Shown: positions 28,261 to 35,789, numbered from the stretch's first letter. The stretch: 36,813 bases of DNA from Mycobacteriales bacterium (GCA_036497565.1 DASXJE010000166.1:1-36813); one strand, 5' to 3'. Notes: a model not told the origin generated them from the sequence alone. Made by a program: numbers and translations.

Positions 28261-28282
28261 TCGAACGTGTGTTCGAATTCTA
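28261..28282 (-). promoter_or_regulatory. LexA-binding SOS box and -10 hexamer
   Basis: TCGAAC-N4-GTTCGA (28261-28276) is a perfect match to the Gram-positive/actinobacterial LexA operator CGAAC-N4-GTTCG. TAGAAT (28277-28282, read on the minus strand) directly precedes it, so the operator covers the expected transcription start. The DUF222 remnant starts 15 bases downstream. No strong -35 is visible. Confidence 0.8.
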
Positions 28283-28385
28283 GCCACTCGCGACTGACGA
28301 AAGACAGTTGGCAGGAGCAGTTGTGGACAACCGTCGAACACCGGCTCGATCGAACGAGCGGCTCGCTGTCCTGACGGCGACGTGC

Positions 28386-28940
28386 CTACCCGGCTTCGGA
28401 ATCCCGCATCCGCTGCCGGTAGCTCGCCGCCTTGGCGCGGTCGCCGCACCCCTTCATGCCACACCAGCGACGGCGCCCCCCGCGCGACCGGTCGAGGAAC
28501 ACCCGGGTGCAATGAGGGTCCGCGCATCGACGAAGTGAATCGGCGTCGGCGCTGTCGTAGAGGTCCAGCCCGTCCTGTGCGAGCGCGGCCAGTACCGACG
28601 CGATGTCGCCACGGCGGGCCACGGTGCCGGCGCCGGTCAGATTCAACGTCGGCGCCACACCGGATGCCGCGGCATTGACCAGGTCGCGGTCGGCCCGGGA
28701 CGGCCGGCGATCATCGATCGCGGCGGTAATCAGCCCGAACAGCGCCTCCCGAACGGCGCGAGCGTGGGCGAGTTGGTCGGCCGTCACCTTCACCGGGCCG
28801 TCGACGATGCCTGCCTCGCGTGCCCACACAGCCAGATCACGCGGCCGACGCAACTTCTCCTCGCCGGCGGTACCCCGCTCCGCGACCGTCGCGACGAAAT
28901 CGAGGACCGGCCGGTCGGCGATGAAGTCGAAGTCGCTCAC
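28386..28940 (-). CDS. CGNR zinc-finger (ABATE domain) regulator
   Basis: A 184-residue putative transcription regulator. The N-terminal ABATE domain spans about 1-130 (RPVLDFVATVAERG). The C-terminal CGNR finger has Cys139, Cys144, Cys160 and Cys165 (RRCADPHCTRVFLDRS, WCGMKGCGDRAK), with the signature reading CGDR rather than CGNR. The GTG at 28940 is chosen from homology (SDFDFIADRPVLDF) and an AAGGTGG Shine-Dalgarno. It is divergent from the MFS exporter gene, the usual arrangement for a local regulator. Confidence 0.87.
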   Translation of the reverse strand: MSDFDFIADRPVLDFVATVAERGTAGEEKLRRPRDLAVWAREAGIVDGPVKVTADQLAHARAVREALFGLITAAIDDRRPSRADRDLVNAAASGVAPTLNLTGAGTVARRGDIASVLAALAQDGLDLYDSADADSLRRCADPHCTRVFLDRSRGGRRRWCGMKGCGDRAKAASYRQRMRDSEAG

Positions 28941-29074
28941 GTCACCACCTTGACCGGTGAGCGCCTCGTGTGCAAGGCCGCGGCCTACACCAACGCCGAG
29001 TAGCCGCTCTGTTCCAACAGCTCGGCGACACCCATCAGCGGAGCTTTCCACACGACGCAGCTCCGGGTCGGGGC

Positions 29075-29104
29075 TTGATCGCGGGTGGCGTCGGACCGTA
29101 TCGT
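29075..29104 (+). promoter_or_regulatory. Possible promoter of the MFS transporter gene
   Basis: TTGATC (29075-29080) and TATCGT (29099-29104) with an 18-base spacer lie in the 232-base gap between the divergent CGNR and MFS genes. AAAGG (29161-29165) is 7 bases before GTG 29173. No convincing operator palindrome was found in the gap. Confidence 0.4.
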
Positions 29105-29172
29105 GGGTTGCAGTCGATTCCATCGTTCCTGCCCCTGGTCCCATCACCCGCTGGCAGCGGAAAGGTCTTTCC

Positions 29173-30450
29173 GTGCCGGCACTTCTCGGACCACGTTCGT
29201 CCTCCACTGCCCACCCCCGTACGGCGTCGCGTCGGCGCCCGGGTCGATACCGCCTGGTGTTGCAGACCCCGGGGGCACGGTCATTCTTCTTCGGTGCCGC
29301 GCCCGGCCGCGCCGGCGTCGCCATGACAAGCCTGGCCGTCGTCTGGTTGATCCACTGGACCAGTGGTTCGTTCGGTGCAGCCGGCGTGGTCGCGGGCGGA
29401 TTGGCGGCCGGCGAGGCGTGCGGCGGGCCTCAGGTCGCCCGCCTGATCGACCGGCTCGGCCAGACGAGGATCCTGCCGTTTTCCCTGACGGTGCACGGCA
29501 TCTCCGCCGCCGCCGTCTTGGTGCTGGCGATCAACCATTGTCCACTCTGGACAGTCACCGTCGCCGCTGTACTGGCCGGAGTGTCGATACCTCAACTCGG
29601 CGCATTGACCGCGGCCCGGTGGACCTGGCTGCTGGGGGACTCCACCCTGCTGTCCACCGCTTTCGCGTTGGAGTCGCTGAGCAACGGCCTCGCCTACCTC
29701 GTCGGGCCGGTGGTCGTCGCGGTGGTCAGTACGACGTTCACCCCGATCGCGGGGCCGGTTGTGGCCGCGGTGATGGCCATCGGCGGCGGGTGTGCGCTGG
29801 TCGTCCAGCGAGACACCGCACCGCCGCCCGTCGGCCGCCCTCCGACGGCGGTCGGCGCGGCGACCTTGCGCCGTCGCGGGTTCGCCGTCCTCGTCGTCGT
29901 CAACGTGTGTGCGGGTGTGTACTTCGCTTCAATGCAGGTCTCGGTCACGGCATTCGCCATCGACCGCGGAGCGCCCGGCGCCGCCGCACTCCTCTACAGC
30001 ATCTCCAGCGGGGCGAGCCTGGTCGCCGGTCTCGCGTACGGACTTCGGCGGTGGCATGCCGGGCACTCGACGCAACTCGTCCGTGCCCTCGCGCTGTTCA
30101 GTGTCGGCTGCCTCCCGGTGCTCGCTGTCACCACCGTGCCTGCCCTGGCCGTCGCCCTGCTCATTCCCGGCCTGATGATCCCGCCGGTGCTCATCCTGGC
30201 CGCGGTGCTCACCGAAGCACTGGTCCACCGGTCGGTCCTCACCCAGGCTTTCGCCTGGCAGGCTTCGGCCAGCGCCGCCGGATCCGCAGCCGCGGCCGCC
30301 GTGGCGGGTCAGGTCGTCGACGCGCTCGGCCCGCGGTGGGGCTTCGGCTTGGCGTTCGCCGCCATCACGGTCGCCGCCCTGACCGTCGGCATCCTCCGGA
30401 CCGGCCTCCGCCCGGCTGGTTCGGAGACGGTGACGTCGCAGCTGCAGTGA
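29173..30450 (+). CDS. Major facilitator superfamily transporter
   Basis: A 425-residue, roughly 12-helix permease. After a 30-residue cytoplasmic start, the first helix region reads YRLVLQTPGARSFFFGAA and then MTSLAVVWLIH. The loop 2-3 MFS-type motif appears as GGPQVARLIDRLGQTR. A central loop (RDTAPPPVGRPPTAV) divides the two halves. The closest types are drug-efflux-like actinobacterial MFS proteins; the substrate is unknown. The GTG 29173 start is supported by AAAGG; the frame is open further upstream without homology. Confidence 0.85.
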   Translation: MPALLGPRSSSTAHPRTASRRRPGRYRLVLQTPGARSFFFGAAPGRAGVAMTSLAVVWLIHWTSGSFGAAGVVAGGLAAGEACGGPQVARLIDRLGQTRILPFSLTVHGISAAAVLVLAINHCPLWTVTVAAVLAGVSIPQLGALTAARWTWLLGDSTLLSTAFALESLSNGLAYLVGPVVVAVVSTTFTPIAGPVVAAVMAIGGGCALVVQRDTAPPPVGRPPTAVGAATLRRRGFAVLVVVNVCAGVYFASMQVSVTAFAIDRGAPGAAALLYSISSGASLVAGLAYGLRRWHAGHSTQLVRALALFSVGCLPVLAVTTVPALAVALLIPGLMIPPVLILAAVLTEALVHRSVLTQAFAWQASASAAGSAAAAAVAGQVVDALGPRWGFGLAFAAITVAALTVGILRTGLRPAGSETVTSQLQ

Positions 30451-30497
30451 CGCCTCAACCGAGCCCGCCACTCTCTCCTTCGTCGACGAGCCACAAC

Positions 30498-31235
30498 CTA
30501 TGCGCGCCGCCGGGAGGCGCAGATCCGGGTGAACCGGCGCGCGTCGCGGATGGCGGCGCCGCCGGGGTCGTTGTTGAAGTAGACGAAGACGTCGTCGGTC
30601 GGCCCGAACTCCGCCGCCACCCGGTCCGCCCAGGTGCGCAGTGCCCGGTCGCCGTAGCCCGGCCGGGGCGTGGCCCGGCCTTCGTGGAACCGGAGGTAGC
30701 CCCACGTCGTGGTCCGCCACAGCGGTGTCTGCGGCCGGCCCAACCGGTCGGCCCAGCACAGCGCCGCCCCGTGGTCGACGAGGACCTGTCGGGTCTCGTC
30801 GGTCCACCATGACGTGTGGCGCGGCTCCACCGCGATCCGGGTGCCGCCCGGGAAGAGGGCCAGGGTCTCGGCGAGGCGCCCGGGCTCGGCTCGCTGCGTC
30901 GGCGGCAGTTGCAGCAGGATCGGTCCGAGCCGGTCGCCGAGCCCGCCCGCCGCGGCCATCAGCCGGGCGACCGGCTCGGCCGGATCGCGCAGCCGACGGA
31001 TGTGGGTGAGGTAGCGGCTGGCCTTCACCGCCACCACGAAACCCAAGGGCAGCCGCTCCCGCCACGCGGCGAACCTGTCGTTCGACGGCAGCCGGTAGAA
31101 GGAGTTGTTGAGCTCGAGGGTGTCGAAATGGCGCGCGTATTCCTCCAGCCACAGACGTTGCGGCAGGCGCGGCGGATAGAGCACGCCGCGCCAGTCGGCG
31201 TACTGCCAGCCCGAAGTCCCGATCCGAATCGGCAT
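30498..31235 (-). CDS. DUF72 (YecE-like) family protein
   Basis: A 245-residue TIM-barrel-like DUF72 protein of unknown function. The family signatures are IRIGTSGWQYADWRGVLYP at the N-terminus, FDTLELNNSFYRLP, FVVAVKASRYLTH, GPILLQLPPT, AVEPRHTSWW, YLRFHEG and the C-terminal VFVYFNNDPGGAAIRDA. It is divergent from psuG with a 62-base gap and convergent with the MFS gene, where 47 bases hold no recognisable terminator. Confidence 0.92.
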   Translation of the reverse strand: MPIRIGTSGWQYADWRGVLYPPRLPQRLWLEEYARHFDTLELNNSFYRLPSNDRFAAWRERLPLGFVVAVKASRYLTHIRRLRDPAEPVARLMAAAGGLGDRLGPILLQLPPTQRAEPGRLAETLALFPGGTRIAVEPRHTSWWTDETRQVLVDHGAALCWADRLGRPQTPLWRTTTWGYLRFHEGRATPRPGYGDRALRTWADRVAAEFGPTDDVFVYFNNDPGGAAIRDARRFTRICASRRRA

Positions 31236-31297
31236 GGTCGCAGTCTTCCCGGCTGCGATGATGGCGGAAACGTCCGTCCCACGCGAGGAAGCCGCCG

Positions 31298-32203
31298 GTG
31301 CCGCTCACGTTGTCCGACGAGGTACGCCGAGCCGTCGACGCCGGCCGGCCGGTCGTCGCGCTCGAGTCCACGATGATCGCGCACGGACTGCCGCGGCCGC
31401 GCAACCGCGAGGTCGCCGGCCAGCTCGCGGCCCGGCTCACGGACGCCGGCGTCGTACCGGCGTTGATCGCGGTGGTCGACGGCGTACCGAAGGTGGGCGT
31501 CGACGAGGCGACGCTCGACCGGCTCGTCGAGGACATCGAGGTGGTGAAGCTGTCGATCCGCGACCTGCCCATGGCGATGGCGTCCCGGCGTACCGGCGCC
31601 ACCACCGTGGCGGCGACCGCGCACCTCGCCCACCGGGCCGGCATCCGGGTCTTCGCCACCGGCGGTCTCGGTGGGGTGCACCGTGATGTGGCCGACAGCT
31701 TCGACGAGTCCGCCGACCTCACGGCACTGTCGCGGACGCCGATCGCCGTCGTCGCGTCGGGGGTGAAGTCGATCCTGCACGTGGCCGCGACGCTGGAACG
31801 GCTCGAGACCCTCGGGATCTCCGTGCTCGGCTACCGCACCGACTGGTTTCCGGGCTTCTATCTGCGTGATTCCGGGTATCCGGTCGACTGGCGGGTCGAG
31901 TCCGCCGACGAGGTCGCCCAGGTGCTGCACAGATCCGAGGAGTTGGGTCTGTCCGGCGCGACCATCGTGGCCAATCCGATCCCGGCCGGCGACCAGCTCG
32001 ATCCCGCGCTGCACGAACGTGCCCTGGCCGGCGGCCTGGCGGCTGCGCAGGTAGCGGGAATCCAGGGCAAGGCGCTGACGCCGTTCCTGCTCGCGCACAT
32101 GCACCGGGCCACCGAGGGCGCAAGCCTCGAGGCCAACATCGCGCTGGCGCTGGACAACGTGCGGGTCGCCGCCGAGATCGCGATGTGCTGGTCGGCTCGG
32201 TGA
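31298..32203 (+). CDS. psuG: Pseudouridine-5'-phosphate glycosidase PsuG
   Basis: Reversibly splits pseudouridine 5'-phosphate to uracil and ribose 5-phosphate. The 301 residues carry ALESTMIAHGLPRPRN, KLSIRDLPMAMA, TGATTVAATAHLA, FATGGLGGVHRD, ASGVKSILH (Schiff-base lysine region), LGYRTDWFPGFYLRDSG and ANPIP. The GTG start has GAGGA about 9 bases upstream. The kinase that makes its substrate follows 1 base after its stop. Confidence 0.95.
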   Translation: MPLTLSDEVRRAVDAGRPVVALESTMIAHGLPRPRNREVAGQLAARLTDAGVVPALIAVVDGVPKVGVDEATLDRLVEDIEVVKLSIRDLPMAMASRRTGATTVAATAHLAHRAGIRVFATGGLGGVHRDVADSFDESADLTALSRTPIAVVASGVKSILHVAATLERLETLGISVLGYRTDWFPGFYLRDSGYPVDWRVESADEVAQVLHRSEELGLSGATIVANPIPAGDQLDPALHERALAGGLAAAQVAGIQGKALTPFLLAHMHRATEGASLEANIALALDNVRVAAEIAMCWSAR

Positions 32204-32204
32204 C

Positions 32205-33113
32205 GTGACGGACAGCGGCAAGATCGTCGTCGTGATCGGTGACGTGATGAACGACGTCGTCGTCGATCCGCTCGGGCCGGTCTTCCCGGACAGTGACACG
32301 GTGTCGCGGATCCGGCGGGTCGCCGGCGGTTCGGGAGCCAACCAGGCCGCGTGGCTCGGCTACCTGGGCGTGAGATGCCGGTTCATCGGCCGGGTCGGCC
32401 GCAACGACGCCGATCGGCACCGGTCGGCATTTGTCGCTGCCTTTGTCGAACCGATGCTCGCGGTCGACGACGAGGTCGACACCGGAACCGTCGTCTCGGT
32501 CGTCGGCGCGGACCGGCGCAGCATGTATTCCGACCGCGGCGCGAACGCCCGGCTCGGCCCGGCCGATCTGCCCGACACAGCCCTCGCCGATGCCGGACTG
32601 CTGCACCTGTCCGGCTACGTCCTCTTCGCCGAGCCGTCGCGCACCGCGGTCATCGAATTCCGGGACCGCGCGGTACGCCGGGGCTGCGCCGTGTCGGTCG
32701 ACCCGTCGTCCGAGTCGTTGCTGCGCGCGGCCGGGCCGGAGTCGTTCCTCGCAGCGACGGCAGGCGCGGACCTGTGCTTCCCGAACGTGGACGAGGCGCG
32801 GGCGCTGTCCGACCGCGCCGACCCGGTCGACGCGGCGCGGGCCCTCACGGCGTACTACGGCACGGTGATCGTGACGCTCGGCCCGGCCGGCTGCGTGGTG
32901 GCCCAGCGGGACGTCGAGCCGCTCGTCGTCGCGGCACCGAAGGCGTCCACTGTGGACCCGACCGGCGCGGGTGACGCGTTCAGTGCGGCGTACCTGCGGG
33001 GCTGGCTCGACGGTGCCGATCCACAGTTGTGCGCCCGGAACGGGGTCGAGGCCGGTGCCCGGTGCGCCGGCCGGATCGGCGGCCGGCCGCCGGTCGATAG
33101 AGTCGCCGGGTGA
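32205..33113 (+). CDS. PfkB-family carbohydrate kinase, probable pseudouridine kinase
   Basis: A 302-residue ribokinase-fold enzyme. The N-terminal substrate loop is VAGGSGANQAAWLGYLG and the C-terminal ATP/anion-hole signature is DPTGAGDAFSAAYLRG with its catalytic Asp. FPNVDEARAL and VIVTLGPAGCVV are intact. Because it follows psuG in an apparent operon, phosphorylation of pseudouridine is the most likely activity (PsuK role); ribokinase-like specificity for another sugar cannot be excluded. It overlaps tesB by 4 bases. Confidence 0.85.
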   Translation: MTDSGKIVVVIGDVMNDVVVDPLGPVFPDSDTVSRIRRVAGGSGANQAAWLGYLGVRCRFIGRVGRNDADRHRSAFVAAFVEPMLAVDDEVDTGTVVSVVGADRRSMYSDRGANARLGPADLPDTALADAGLLHLSGYVLFAEPSRTAVIEFRDRAVRRGCAVSVDPSSESLLRAAGPESFLAATAGADLCFPNVDEARALSDRADPVDAARALTAYYGTVIVTLGPAGCVVAQRDVEPLVVAAPKASTVDPTGAGDAFSAAYLRGWLDGADPQLCARNGVEAGARCAGRIGGRPPVDRVAG

Positions 33114-34000
33114 GTGCACCTGGGAGCGAACCCGTCGCATCGGGTCAGGAATCCGTCGACGCGTTGGTGCGGTTGCTCGACCTCGAGACGGTGGAGGTCG
33201 ACATCTTCCGGGGTATCAGCCCCAAGGTGTCGATGCAGCGGGTGTTCGGTGGCCAGGTCGCCGGCCAGGCTCTGGTCGCGGCCGGGCGGACGGTCCCGCC
33301 GGACCGGGCGGTGCACTCGCTGCAGGCCTACTTTCTGCGGCCCGGCGACCCGACGGTGCCGATCGTCTACACCGTCGACCGGATCCGCGACGGACGGTCG
33401 TTCACCTCCCGCCGGGTGCTCGCCGTACAGCACGGCAAGGCGATCTTCAGCCTGTCGGCGTCGTTCCACCGGGCGGAGGAGGGCCTCGAACACCAGGGCG
33501 TGATGCCGCAGGTGCCCGATCCGGAGTCGCTGCCGACCATCGCCGAGCGGGTCGCGCCGTACGCCGACGAGCTCGGGCAGTGGGCCCGGCTGCCACGCCC
33601 GTTCGACCTGCGCTACGTCGACGACCCGCCCTGGGTGCAGCGCGCCGACGGCCCGCGCGAGCCGCGGAGCCGGGTCTGGATGCGCGCGTCGGGCCGGCTG
33701 CCGGACGATCCGCTGCTGCATGTCTGCGCGCTGACCTTCGCCAGCGACATGACCCTGCTCGACTCGGTGCTGGTCCGGCACGGCCTGGCCTGGGGGCTCG
33801 ACGAAGTCGTCGGCGCCAGCCTCGATCACGCGATGTGGTTCCACCGCTCGTTCCGGGCCGACGAATGGCTGCTGTACGAGTCGGAGAGCCCGTCGGCGGC
33901 CGGCGGGCGGGGCTTGGCCACCGGACGGATCTGGACCCGCGACGGCCGGCACGTCGTGTCGGTGGTCCAGGAGGGCCTGCTCCGGACGATCCGCCGCTGA
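33110..34000 (+). CDS. tesB: Acyl-CoA thioesterase II (TesB type)
   Basis: Hydrolyses acyl-CoAs. The 296-residue double-hotdog protein has VFGGQVAGQALVAAGRT, SLQAYFLRPGDP, SFTSRRVLAVQHGKAIFSLSASFH in the first half, and SLDHAMWFHR, DEWLLYESESPSAAGGRGLATG and the terminal VVSVVQEGLLR in the second. The catalytic Asp/Thr/Gln network appears present. The GTG start overlaps the kinase stop, but TAGAGT (33098-33103) lies 6 bases upstream, so an independent leaderless promoter is likely. Confidence 0.93.
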   Translation: MSAPGSEPVASGQESVDALVRLLDLETVEVDIFRGISPKVSMQRVFGGQVAGQALVAAGRTVPPDRAVHSLQAYFLRPGDPTVPIVYTVDRIRDGRSFTSRRVLAVQHGKAIFSLSASFHRAEEGLEHQGVMPQVPDPESLPTIAERVAPYADELGQWARLPRPFDLRYVDDPPWVQRADGPREPRSRVWMRASGRLPDDPLLHVCALTFASDMTLLDSVLVRHGLAWGLDEVVGASLDHAMWFHRSFRADEWLLYESESPSAAGGRGLATGRIWTRDGRHVVSVVQEGLLRTIRR

Positions 34001-34020
34001 CCGCCGCCGCGAGCGCCCGC

Positions 34021-34115
34021 ATTCCGCGTCAACGTGACGTTGATGCGGCTAGAGCGCTTGAACGTGACGTTCAAGCGGAATTGTGGCCGGCGTCAGGGTG
34101 ACGTTCAAGCCGAAT
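34021..34115. repeat. Cluster of three related palindromic elements between convergent genes
   Basis: Unit 1 has arms GCGTCAACGT (34026-34035) and ACGTTGATGC (34037-34046), complementary except for one G-T wobble. Unit 2 has perfect 11-bp arms CGCTTGAACGT (34055-34065) and ACGTTCAAGCG (34067-34077). Units 1 and 2 are inverted copies flanked by ATTCCGC (34021-34027) and GCGGAAT (34075-34081). Unit 3 (34098-34115) repeats only GTGACGTTCAAGC and a GAAT flank. Between units 1 and 2 a C-G pair is swapped for G-C, a compensatory change. The position suits a terminator or a dispersed palindromic element. Confidence 0.7.
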
Positions 34116-34124
34116 GACTACGGG

Positions 34125-35561
34125 TCACGCGGTGCGGGAGATGAGGTCCCAGGCGGCATCGACGTGGCGGCGCTCGGTGCGGGTACCGCCGATGGCCAGC
34201 CGCAGCGCGACGCGACCGTCGACCCTGGTGTGGGTGAGGAAGAGCTCGCCCGAAGCGTTGAGGGCCTCCATGAGCGCCGTCGTCCGCGCGTCTGCGCGGT
34301 CGGCGTCGTCGTCGCGCAGCCGGAAGCAGACCAGCGACAACGGATGCGGCGCGACGATCTCGAACCGCGCGTCGCCCTCCAGCCGGGCGGCGAACTCCTG
34401 AGCGAGCGCGACATGCCCGCGGATGTGCTCGCGCAGTCCCTCGGCGCCGTACCAGCGGATCACCGCCCACAACTTGAGCGCACGGAACCGGCGCCCCAGC
34501 TGCACCTGCCAGTCGCGGTAGTCCACGACGGCACCGGACTCGGTCGCCGCGTTACGGAGGAATTCGGGGAGGATCGACAGCGCACCGAGCAGCGCAGCCC
34601 GGTCGGTGACCCAGAAGGCGTCACAGTCGAAGTTGGTCAGCAGCCACTTGTGCGGGTTGGTGCAGAACGAGTCGGCATAGTCGCCCACGCCGTCGAGGAT
34701 CCAGCGGAGCTCCGGGCAGATCGCTGCGACGCCGGCGTACGCCGCGTCGACGTGCAGCCAGGCGCCGTACTCCCGCGCCGCCGCACCGACCTCGGCCACC
34801 GGGTCGATCGCGGTCGTCGACGTCGTTCCCACCGTGGCGACGACAAGTGCCGGGGTGAGCCCGGCGGCACGGTCGGCGGCGAGCTGCGCCCGCAGCGCCG
34901 CGGGGTCCATGGCGAGCGTCTTGGGGTCGACCGCGATCAACCGGAGCGCCGACGTCCCGAGCCCGGCCATCCGCACCGACTTCTCCAGCGCGGAGTGCGT
35001 CTCGGTGGAGCCGTAGACCGTATAGCGCCCACCGCCGACCCCGTCGCGGACGGTCGCTCCACCGCTCGCCCGGTGCAGCGCCGCGAGCAGCGCGACCAAC
35101 TGCGCCGTCGACGCCGTGTCCTGGATCACGCCCCCGCCGGGACCGTCCGACCGGTACGCCGCGGGCAGCCCGAGCAGTTCGGCGAGCCAGTCGAGGGTGA
35201 CCTGCTCGACCTCGGTGCAGGCCGGGCTGGTCGCCCATGACATCCCCTGCACGCCCAGGCCCGCACTGATGAGGTCGGCGAGGATCGCGGGCTCGGAGGA
35301 GTTGGCCGGGAAGTAGCCGAAGAACCCCGGGTGCTGCCAGTGCGTGAGGCCCGGTACGACGACCCGGTCGAGGTCGGCCAGCAGCGCGTCGAACGGCTCG
35401 CCGGTCTCGGGAGGGTGCGCCGGCATCGCGGCGCGGACCTCGCCCGGACCGACCCGGGAGGCGACCGGATGCCGCTCGACGCTCTCCAGGTAGTCGGCGA
35501 CCCAGTCGACCGCGGCGCGGCCGTTACGCCGGAACTCCTCGGATGTCATATGCCGTGACAC
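34125..35561 (-). CDS. PLP-dependent amino acid decarboxylase (aromatic-L-amino-acid decarboxylase type)
   Basis: A 478-residue group II decarboxylase. PLP-binding residues include the Asp in LHVDAAYAG (about 272) and Lys305 in CTNPHKWLLTNFDCDAFWV. The N-terminal HPGFFGYFPANSSEPAILADL, GMSWATSPACTEVEQVTLDWL and GGVIQDTAST match DOPA/tryptophan decarboxylase relatives. The exact substrate (Trp, Tyr, Phe or DOPA) is not decided. I chose GTG 35561 because TAGGGT (35568-35573) is 6 bases upstream; ATG 35549 and GTG 35567 are alternatives. Confidence 0.9.
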   Translation of the reverse strand: MSRHMTSEEFRRNGRAAVDWVADYLESVERHPVASRVGPGEVRAAMPAHPPETGEPFDALLADLDRVVVPGLTHWQHPGFFGYFPANSSEPAILADLISAGLGVQGMSWATSPACTEVEQVTLDWLAELLGLPAAYRSDGPGGGVIQDTASTAQLVALLAALHRASGGATVRDGVGGGRYTVYGSTETHSALEKSVRMAGLGTSALRLIAVDPKTLAMDPAALRAQLAADRAAGLTPALVVATVGTTSTTAIDPVAEVGAAAREYGAWLHVDAAYAGVAAICPELRWILDGVGDYADSFCTNPHKWLLTNFDCDAFWVTDRAALLGALSILPEFLRNAATESGAVVDYRDWQVQLGRRFRALKLWAVIRWYGAEGLREHIRGHVALAQEFAARLEGDARFEIVAPHPLSLVCFRLRDDDADRADARTTALMEALNASGELFLTHTRVDGRVALRLAIGGTRTERRHVDAAWDLISRTA

Positions 35562-35616
35562 CCGCACACCCTACGGCGGCGCCCGGCAGTGCCATCCCCA
35601 TGAGTGCTCCCGCGAG

Positions 35617-35700
35617 TGCCCCCGGTGGGATTCGAACCCACATGGCCTTGCGGCCAACCGGTTTTGAGCCGATCTCCTGTGCCAGTTCGGATACGGGGGC
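35617..35700 (-). tRNA. tRNA-Leu (anticodon CAA)
   Basis: An 84-base class II tRNA on the minus strand. The acceptor stem GCCCCCG (35694-35700) pairs with CGGGGGC (35618-35624), and the discriminator A is at 35617. The anticodon loop CTCAAAA (32-38) gives CAA at 35664-35666, reading UUG. The long variable arm is TGGCC-GCAA-GGCCA, and the T arm is GTGGG-TTCGAAT-CCCAC. CCA is not encoded. TAGGCT (35725-35730, minus strand) is a plausible -10. Confidence 0.95.
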
Positions 35701-35724
35701 CGGTAATGGCCTGCGCGCCGGAAC

Positions 35725-35784
35725 AGCCTATCCCGGTAGGGTGTGAGTCGCTCCCAGCCACCCTCAGGCCAAGATCATCAGGAG
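35725..35784. promoter_or_regulatory. Divergent promoters for tRNA-Leu and pdtaR
   Basis: On the minus strand TAGGCT (35725-35730) lies 24 bases before the tRNA; on the plus strand TAGGGT (35737-35742) could start a leader of about 40 bases before pdtaR. AGGAG (35780-35784) is 5 bases before GTG 35790 and decides that start. -35 elements are weak. Confidence 0.4.
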
Positions 35785-35789
35785 TCACC

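Noticed and set aside
28246-28527. Extending the DUF222 remnant frame upstream to 28527
   Set aside because: The added residues are low-complexity and would place the SOS promoter inside the gene; the GGAGG-ATG at 28245 is better.
30451-30497. Terminator between the convergent MFS and DUF72 genes
   Set aside because: No inverted repeat of useful length was found in the 47 bases.
29929-31722. A 597-codon minus-strand open frame spanning the MFS end and the DUF72 gene
   Set aside because: It is out of frame with the clearly conserved DUF72 protein and lacks any domain.
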